Under the pieces are notes generated by a model. It was not told the DNA's origin. It worked only from the letters and a program-made list of their open reading frames with translations, and made no database searches. This document shows positions 57,014 through 64,000 of a DNA stretch of 64,000 nt, in pieces. The translations under genes and the position numbers were made by a program. This stretch comes from Artemia franciscana (taxonomy: Eukaryota > Arthropoda > Branchiopoda > Anostraca > Artemiidae). Numbering within the stretch: the first letter of the stretch is position 1; the number at the start of each line of letters is the position of its first letter. The stretch is from the NCBI RefSeq assembly GCF_032884065.1, contig NC_088873.1, positions 22,433,558 through 22,497,557 on the forward strand. Direction: 5' to 3'.

Positions 57014-57155
57014 CTTAGTTGAAACTAACTTTGCATAACCATCAGTTTTTTCATAATGGAAACTAAATTTTTTAATGTCATGGGAAATAGATGGCGTTGT
57101 CATGTATAAGGATCCCTCTTTTCTACTATTGCCTTAACTTCCTAGCCATTGGTTC
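56782..57155 (-). other. DCAF1 intron sequence with 37-T run
   Basis: A T-run at 56972-57008 would be an A-tail on the minus strand. No protein recognised in the 150 bp it would terminate. Confidence 0.5.
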
Positions 57156-57159
57156 ACAC

Positions 57160-57565
57160 AGATTCAACACAGAAGGACGTGGTGGAACGAAGAGGATTTT
57201 TCTGGAAAGGGGAGCGAAGGACAGATTATGACAAGAAAATCGGATTCTTTTCAATTGTTGGCGACTATAAGGGAGCGAAAGGGTCTTCATACTAAATTTG
57301 AGGTGGAGGATGTTATGTCAAAATTCGAAAAACAAACACAATAAAGATAAAGTATATGAGAAATACAAGACGACCTATAGAAAGTTTTGAAGATCGTAAA
57401 TTTGCGAAGGGAAGCAGAGTCCCCGAGGCTCTTCCCGCATGTATACCTGAACAATTTTTATTACAAGTAACGACAAAGGTCAGAGAACCATTTGATTTTC
57501 GGGGAGAACCATTAAAAGAAATTAAAGTTGTTGTAACAGTAACCCCAGTCATAAGTACTGTATGA
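57160..57565 (+). pseudogene. unrecognised coding-like segment
   Basis: The open frame ending at 57565 encodes ESFEDRKFAKGSRVPEALPA and QVTTKVREPFDFRGEPLKEI, ending VVTVTPVISTV. Upstream, 57165-57270 also reads protein-like (FFWKGERRTDYDKKIGFFS) in the same or an adjacent frame, broken by stops near 57290. The ATG at 57356 is arbitrary. No family recognised; it may be a fragment of a mobile element or a retrocopy. Confidence 0.3.
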
Positions 57566-58259
57566 AAAATTGTCACAATATAACTTGATATTATATATTA
57601 TACAAGTATAATTCAATGTTATTAGTAATACATAAAAGCAGATAAAAAATTTAAATGTTACAATAAGCATATGTACTTGAATAAGGGTGTACCCCTTAAA
57701 TGATTACCCGACAATAAGGAAAAACAGCCAAAACGTGACAAAACATCAATAACGTAGCAGAGGGTGAGCCAGATTTTCGCTAATTAATATTAATTAAAAA
57801 AAAACTTTTTCCACAAAATAAGCTTTTCAAAGAAAAGTAAATAACTCCATTAAACCAAAAATGAGCAGAAATAGAATCAAATAATCTACCAAGCGTAAAA
57901 CTACCACAAGTCAGTATCGATATATAAATGAGACCCAAAAGGAGCAGAGATCACAATAAATAACCGAGTTAAAGTCAAAAACAGCAGAAACTAAAATGAG
58001 TAGGGCTCAAAACCCCTATGCCTTCCCAAGGCCAGAACATAAATTGCACTTTACCGAAAAAATACAAATGAATGTGCAATATCATTTAATATACATATAC
58101 TGATATACATTAATTAAAATGTAAATAATATTTGAATTATTAAAGTTATAAAATTGAAAACATTTAATCTTTTTCAGTAAAGTGCAAATTATATTCTGGC
58201 TTTGGAAAGACATAGGGTTTGGAAAGACACCATCAACCGGTCCTGAAGCACTGTTGATA
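57566..58259. other. AT-rich sequence, nothing recognised
   Basis: No feature supported. Confidence 0.4.
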
Positions 58260-59510
58260 CGTCCTCTTGCTAACCCATGTGGGCATAGTGTGTCTCGATT
58301 TATTTCAATACAGTTACAATATTGCTCAAAACTTTCACCTTAAAACTCTTAGATTTATTAGCAGTATTAGTAGCACCAGTAGTTATAACAGTAGCAGTAG
58401 GAGTAGAGTTGATAGTAGCAGCCTTAGCTTTAGTAGCAATAATAATAATAATAATAGCTGTAGCAGTAGCTGTAGGAGTAGAGGCAGTAGTATTATGTTG
58501 CAAATATTATCCTTTGGTTAGTTCAAAATACCCCGCAATAAGCGTTGTAATTTTTTAAATCACATACGAAACTGTTCTTAAGATATTGCTGATATGCCCT
58601 TTTGACAACCTGCATACGGATGGAAGGTTGTCATCTGTACAACAGAAATTTTCAGAAATTTTTCTCTGAAAATTTCATATTCATACCCTTAGGCACATTT
58701 GTAATAGTAGTCACAGCAGTAGTATAATTACGCAAGTTAATAAAGTTAACCATTGCTACGATATTGTTGATTTGCTCTTTTTTAACCTGTATAGTCGTAC
58801 ACTTTTTGATATTTTCATCTTAATGTCCTTAACTTTACAAGTAGCTGCGATAGTAGTAGTAGTTGGAGCAATAGTAATAGCAGTAGTCAAACTAGTAAAT
58901 GTTGCAGTAGCATTAGTATTAGGAGTCGTGCTCATATATTGCCTTTTGGTCAATTGATCTTTCCCTTTAAGCATTCTCTGAAAGTTCCAACTTAATACAC
59001 AAACCGATTCTTAAGATGAGCTATTTGGACAATCTATGTCAAAATAGCACAGTATGTTTTGATTTAGCTCAAATTCCCCCTCAATATTCTGTCAAATTTT
59101 CACCTTCATAGGTGTAGCCTTGGTTGTACTAGTATCATAGTAGTAGTGGTAGTAATGGGAACAGTAGTAGCAACAAAACTGGATAATTATTAGTAGTAAC
59201 AGCAGAAGTAGCAGTATTAACAACAGTCGTAGTAGGTACATTTTGTCTTTTGGTCAACTGAACATCCCCCTCATAATGCCCTTGAAGTTTCCACTTAGTA
59301 TGATATGCCGTTCCAAAAATATTCCTAATACGCCCCTATCAGCAATCTATATACACATAGTATGTTTTGATTTAGTTCAAATCGTTTCCTGAAATTCCAT
59401 TTCCTTCAAATTGTTTAGTTCAAATCGTTTCCTGAAATTCCGTTTCCTGAAATCCCTTATTGTTTCCTGAAAATTCCAATTAAAATACTCAGTCATTCCT
59501 GAGTTACACT
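58260..59510. repeat. degenerate tandem repeat with AGT/AGC trinucleotide blocks
   Basis: Recurring flanks: TTTTCACCTTAAAACTC/TTTTCATCTTAATGTCC/TTTTCACCTTCATAGG at about 58335, 58812 and 59097; TCTTTTGGTCAA-TG at 58943 and 59249; AGTATGTTTTGATTTAG at 59050 and 59358. Each unit (about 300 bp or more) carries an imperfect AGT/AGC/AAT trinucleotide block (58355-58495, 58840-58930, 59120-59240). Open frames rich in Thr, Ala, Val or Ser here are translations of the trinucleotide runs. Confidence 0.7.
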
Positions 59511-59520
59511 CTTTTGACAA

Positions 59521-59742
59521 CTTGAATCGGTGTGAAATGCGTCCAAAGTCAAAGCTGTAGTATTTTGATAATGTGGTGCGAAAACAGGCTGAGTTCTTAC
59601 TCAGTGTAAAAAGGAGCGGAGTCCAAAAAGTGGAGAGTCAGTGATTTGATGCATAAACAAGCTCCTGACTTGGTCCTGACTTGACCAAGTCCTGACTTGG
59701 TGCAAGAATGGGCAATTCTTGCCTTGGTGGGAAAATGAAGTT
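59521..59742. repeat. 222-bp inverted repeat, left arm
   Basis: Inverted, near-identical (I see two mismatches) to 63759-63980. Begins CTTGAATCGGTGTGAAATG, ends GGGAAAATGAAGTT. Contains a small direct/inverted motif, CCTGACTTGG repeated with GACTTGACCAAGTC between. No coding content recognised. Confidence 0.85.
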
Positions 59743-59760
59743 TCTCAATGAAGTTGTCTC

Positions 59761-59977
59761 TTCAAACCTTTTCTCAATAACATGGAAATTTTCTTCCCCC
59801 TTGACATTCCCTGAAAGACTCATCTTAATGCCCTTCGTATTTTGGGAAAGTCAAACATTCAAACCTTTTCTCAATAACATGGAAATTTTCTTCCCCCTTA
59901 ACATTCCCTGAAAGACTCATCTTAATGCCCTTCGTATTTTGGGAAAGTCAAACATTCAAACCTTTTCTCAATAACAT
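59761..59977 (+). repeat. 97-bp direct tandem repeat, 2.2 units
   Basis: Units start at 59761, 59858 and 59955 (partial), each beginning TTCAAACCTTTTCTCAATAA. The two full copies are almost identical (one substitution seen, TTGACATTCC versus TTAACATTCC). Confidence 0.9.
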
Positions 59978-59989
59978 ATACTATATGTA

Positions 59990-61832
59990 AACAATGAACA
60001 AATTTCATAACTAGCAACCCTTGCCCTGAGACCTCGGGGGGGGGGGGAGGGGGTTGACATCCCTAAACACATAATTACTGAGCTTTTCAACAATGCTGAA
60101 AGAAATCGATTTCTCGAAACTTTTTTTGAATGTTCGTTATGGAAAATGATGGGCGTGGTGGGGGAAGGATGGTTTCCCTCAAATCACTTTGACTCTTAAA
60201 CAAGTCATGATAACTTCCAATTTAAAATCAAATGAGATGCATCTAAGTTTAACACGACCACCCATTCCATAGGAGGCTTATATACCCCCAGGGCATAACT
60301 TAAAGTCCTTACCCAAGGGCTGTAAGGTGTTGTGCCAACCCTGAAGGCATTGTTATATGTTCTTTGAACTATTTTAAACAAAACTGCCGTTACACAATTT
60401 CAATCAGATACATTTAATAAAAAGAGAGGTAGTTAGGGGATGGGGGCTATTTGACCTCCATCACTATTGACTCTTAAAAGGGAACTAGGACTTCCAATTC
60501 CAACCAAATGAGCCACCTCTAAAGTTTATACAACCATCTCTTCTATAAGAACCTTAAATATCCCAGGGGCATAAGTTACACCCCTCACCCTTAGGATCTG
60601 GTGGTTTATATGATCTTTGGACTATTCTGAATAAAAGGTGTGTCTCATTATATCTATTGGATGCATCTCGGGAAAACATGATGTGTTTGGGTGTGTGTGG
60701 AAGGGGGGGGGGAGTAGCTACACTCTGATCACTTTGACTCTTACAAGGGGAAGTAGGACTTTTGATTACAAATCCAATGAGGTCCCTCAAAAGCATAAAC
60801 AACCAGCCTTTTTATAAGAACCCTTATATGCCCTCAGGGCCTAACATACTACCCTTGCTCTGAGAGCTGTAGGGAGGGGGGTCTTCCTCGCAGACATAAT
60901 TTCCGGACCCCTTCAACTACGACGAACAAAATTGTTATTTCTAAATTTTGATTGAAGGTGTTAAGAAAAATGATGAGCACGGAAGGGGGGGGGGGGGCTA
61001 ATTGCTCTCAAATCACTTTGACTCTTAAAAAGGGCACTATAACTTCCAATTTCAAATCAAATGAGCCCCATCTGATGTTTATACGACCGCCCATTCCACA
61101 GAAACTTTATATGCCCTCCGGGGCACTGGGGGTTTGTGTCAATCCTAGAGCCATTGCGTTTGGTGAAAAGAGGGGTTGTCGGGGGGGGGGGGGGGTTCTA
61201 AATGCCCTCCATCGCTTTTGACTCTTAAAAGGAAACTAAAACTTCCAATTTTCAACCAAATGAGCCTTCTCTAAAGTCTATATAACAATCCCTTCCATTA
61301 AATACCCCAGAATATAACTTATAAGCCTTGTCTACAGGCTCTGGTGACTTATTTCAACCCCAAAAGCCTTGATATATGATATTTAGACTATGTTGAATAA
61401 AATGGCTACCTCAGAATTTCTATTAGATGCATTTCGGAACAATACAACATGTGCATGTGTGTGTGGAGGGGGAGGTGTGGCTGCCCTCAATATTTTTGAC
61501 TCTTGAAAATAGCGCTAGAGCTTCTGATTACCAATCTAATTAGCCCCCTCCGAAGTTTATATGACCACTATTTCTATAAGGACCTTACATGCCCCCAGGG
61601 TATAACCTACAACTTGCCCTGAGGACTGGGGAAGGGGGGGGTGTCAGCCTAAAAAATATAATTCCCGGACCTTTCAACTACACTGAACAAAATGGCTATC
61701 TCAAAATTTTGATTGGAAGTGTTTTAGGCAATGATGGCAAGGGGGGGGGATTTGCCCTCCGGTCACTTTTGACTAATGAAAAAGGCCCTAGTCCTCTCAA
61801 TCACAGAACTTACAATTCTTGTCCCGAGGGTT

Positions 61833-61863
<31 letters not shown>

Positions 61864-62370
61864 TTGTCATCATCAAAAACATAATTTCCAAACTTTTCAA
61901 CTACTTTGAATAAAATGGCTATATCAAAATTTTGATCGGAATTTGGAGAAATGATGGGCGTGAGGGGGGGGGCATTTGCCCTCCGATTACTTTCAACTTT
62001 CAAAAGAGACACTAGCCCTCTGACTTTCCGATCGAATGAGCCCTTTTGAAGTTTCTACGACACCACTTACAAAAAAAAACCTTATATACCCCGGGGCATA
62101 AGTTACAACCTTCGCCCTGAAGGTTGTGGAGATTTGTCATCCTCAAAGACATAATTTCCGGACCTTTCAACTACGTTGAACAAAATTACTATCTCAAAAT
62201 TTGATTGGATGTGTTTGGAGAAAGCGTGGGAGTGGAAGGGGGGTTAGATGCCCTCCAATCACTTTCGACTATTGAAAAGGGCACTAACCATTTCAGTTTC
62301 CAATCGCATGAGCCCTTTTAGAAGTTTCTACGTCAACTCTTTCGATACAAAATGCCCTGGTCTAAGCCCC
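59990..62370. repeat. tandem array of ~270-bp degenerate monomers with long G-runs
   Basis: About nine copies of the block TCACTTTGACTCTTAAA or close variants, at about 60187, 60465, 60727, 61013, 61213, 61490, 61762, 61985 and 62258 (spacing 200-286 bp). Each is followed by GGCACTA-AACTTCCAAT, ATGAGCCCC, a GACCACCCATTCCAT type block, GCCC-AGGGCATAA and ATGGCTATCTCAAAATTTTG. A G-run of 7-17 precedes each block. Single copies lie at 3777-3870 and 29990-30290. No coding function; minor open frames span copies. Confidence 0.85.
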
Positions 62371-63758
62371 CCCCCCCCCAAAAAAAAAGAATAAAAAATA
62401 ATACATTGTGCCAACATCATTCTTTACTTGCACAATAGCGCTGCCTATGATTAATATCGAATAAGACAAACAACGTGGCACCCCTTATAAGAGAATATTC
62501 CGAATTGCTATAGTTTTGATCCTCCCTTTTGGAGTTCTCCTCCGATTCTCCTTATTTCACCACTATCATCACGAATTTAAAACTATGGTAAAAACAAATT
62601 TCATACTTTACGACAAAGTGAAGAGGACACAAATTTATCATTAAAGGAAGACTGTTTAAATTTTACATTTAACTAATTTTAAGTTATGTAGCCTGAGTTT
62701 TCTAATTTATTATCTAGGTCAGGAAAAAGAGACATGCTAGGGTCTTATCCGCATGTTGACGCTAAACTGGAATAGGGTAAATTCACTAAAATATAAGTGA
62801 CCTATAGAGAAAGGAATCAAAACTAAATAAACCAAGCATATGAGTACATATTGCCAAACCAATTTCACCACAGAGTTGCTCCTATACTTCACGGTTTCGG
62901 TACTTTTAAGGTAGACACCTTTGAATGTATGTCTCGTGTAAACTCTTAACCTGAATATTGTCACCAAGCAAACACTTTAACAAACGCTTTCCAAAGAAGA
63001 TCGAATAACTTAAATTTGAAATAGCCAGATATTACTAATGGATAAACGAAATCTAAACAAACAGAAATTAAAGAGAATCATCAACTCAAACTTAAAACGA
63101 ACAGAAATTATTGCGAATGAGAATAAAACTACTACACCCTCAACCCAAAGGGCTAAAGTGCCCTTTGCACTTTACTGAAAACGAAACACCAGTTACCTTC
63201 TTGCGGAAAATAGGAGGCGTTTTAAAGCCGTTTAAGTCTATGGAAATCTGTCCATTTTCTTCACTTGGCTCAAGCTTATTACTACTTAAGTTTCAAGCAG
63301 ATTCAAGCACGTTCGTACAAAGGTAGGACAAAAGACGTATGCTTCTAAATCTTATTTCCTTCCCCAACAGCTCAAGGTACTTGCTCCAACATTTCTAACA
63401 AAATCAGAGAAAAATAAAACCTGCCTATCTTTCTACTGAAAAGTTGGCGGGGGATTTTAATGACCAGGGACCCATTTTGTGCCTCGAACTGCATAGACCG
63501 GAAATTTTTGTAGGATTTTGGTCTGAAAAATGTGCCGTATGACTACTTTTCATCTAAAAAGATGGCAAGTAAGGAGAGGAAGGGACTATGGAGAGATCGC
63601 AGGCCCACTTTGTGCCTCCTAGCAAAGATATTGCAGATCATTGGGTGTTTCCAATTTAAACAAGGTGCTACATGCGGATTTTTCTGCAAAAACAAAAACA
63701 ACTTGGCTGTGAGGGAGGACTAACAGCAGTTTTTTTTTTCAACATAGAGCCCGGACTT
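62371..63758. other. sequence between the array and the right inverted-repeat arm
   Basis: AT-rich. A short match to the hairpin arm (AACTTAAAACGAACAGAAATTATTGCG) lies at 63089-63116. Nothing else recognised. Confidence 0.45.
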
Positions 63759-63980
63759 AACTTCATTTTCCCACCAAGGCAAGAATTGCCCATTCTTGCA
63801 CCAAGTCAGGACTTGGTCAAGTCAGGACCAAGTCAGGAGCTTGTTTATGCATCAAATCACTGACTCTCCACTTTTTGGACTCCGCTCCTTTTTACACTGA
63901 GTTAGAACTCAGCCTGTTTTCGCACCACATTATCAAAATACTACAGCTTTGACTTTGGACACATTTCACACCGATTCAAG
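63759..63980. repeat. 222-bp inverted repeat, right arm
   Basis: Inverted partner of 59521-59742. Match starts AACTTCATTTTCCCACC and ends CCGATTCAAG; beyond both edges the sequences diverge at once. Spacer between arms is 4,016 bp. Confidence 0.85.
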
Positions 63981-64000
63981 ACTGAACTTGTTTTTGCAGC

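Noticed and set aside
58267..58558. Thr/Ala-, Ser- and Val-rich ORFs
   Set aside because: They are translations of AGT/AGC/AAT trinucleotide runs in three frames with no other coding signal.

Overview
This is a eukaryotic, AT-rich, repeat-crowded window. It holds two split protein genes in convergent (tail-to-tail) orientation, embedded in retrotransposon relics, fold-back repeats and degenerate satellite arrays. Exons are short (90-412 bp), have canonical GT/AG junctions with matching phases, and lie in introns of 0.5-7.4 kb. The mix of non-LTR retrotransposons, a DIRS-like tyrosine-recombinase retroelement and hAT-type MITEs, with animal-type GK5 and DCAF1 orthologues, points to an invertebrate animal. 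My impression is an arthropod, perhaps a branchiopod crustacean such as a brine shrimp, because the hairpin and LINE repeats look familiar from that group. That attribution is recollection, not proof.

Layout. Positions 1-2,900 hold a decayed minus-strand ORF of unknown origin and a LINE reverse-transcriptase fragment ending in a TAG-repeat tail. Positions 2,941-30,999 (+) hold nine 3' exons of a glycerol kinase 5-like FGGY kinase; its 5' exon(s) lie left of the window. Its introns carry several copies of a long-hairpin repeat, a 1.2-kb composite repeat (two good copies), a LINE C-terminal fragment, a DIRS-like relic (16.1-17.6 kb), tandem repeats containing a tRNA-Pro-like unit, and a 1.55-kb element bounded by 47-bp terminal inverted repeats (27.2-28.8 kb). 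Between the two genes lie a nearly intact LINE ORF2 on the minus strand (31.6-34.8 kb) and a hAT-like MITE (36.7-37.2 kb). Positions 39,512-56,781 (-) hold six 3' exons of DCAF1/VprBP (WD40 propeller plus acidic tail), whose 5' exons lie right of the window. Its large intron contains a decayed endonuclease-RT-RNase H LINE (50.5-54.5 kb) and a hAT-type MITE with a perfect 8-bp target-site duplication. Positions 57-64 kb are dominated by AGT-rich repeats, a ~270-bp tandem array with long G-runs, and two near-identical 222-bp inverted repeats about 4 kb apart.

The two host genes are not known to share a pathway. GK5 is a sugar/polyol kinase-family protein, and DCAF1 is the substrate receptor of CUL4-DDB1 ubiquitin ligase. 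Reconstructed reading frames give about 446 residues for the GK5 part and 456 residues for the DCAF1 part. Both are open across every junction, so both genes look functional. The most unusual observations are the 1.55-kb TIR element with unrecognised ORFs, the hairpin family whose two arms share private changes within each copy, the 222-bp inverted repeat pair, and the loss of the arginine in the first DDB1-binding WDxR box of DCAF1.
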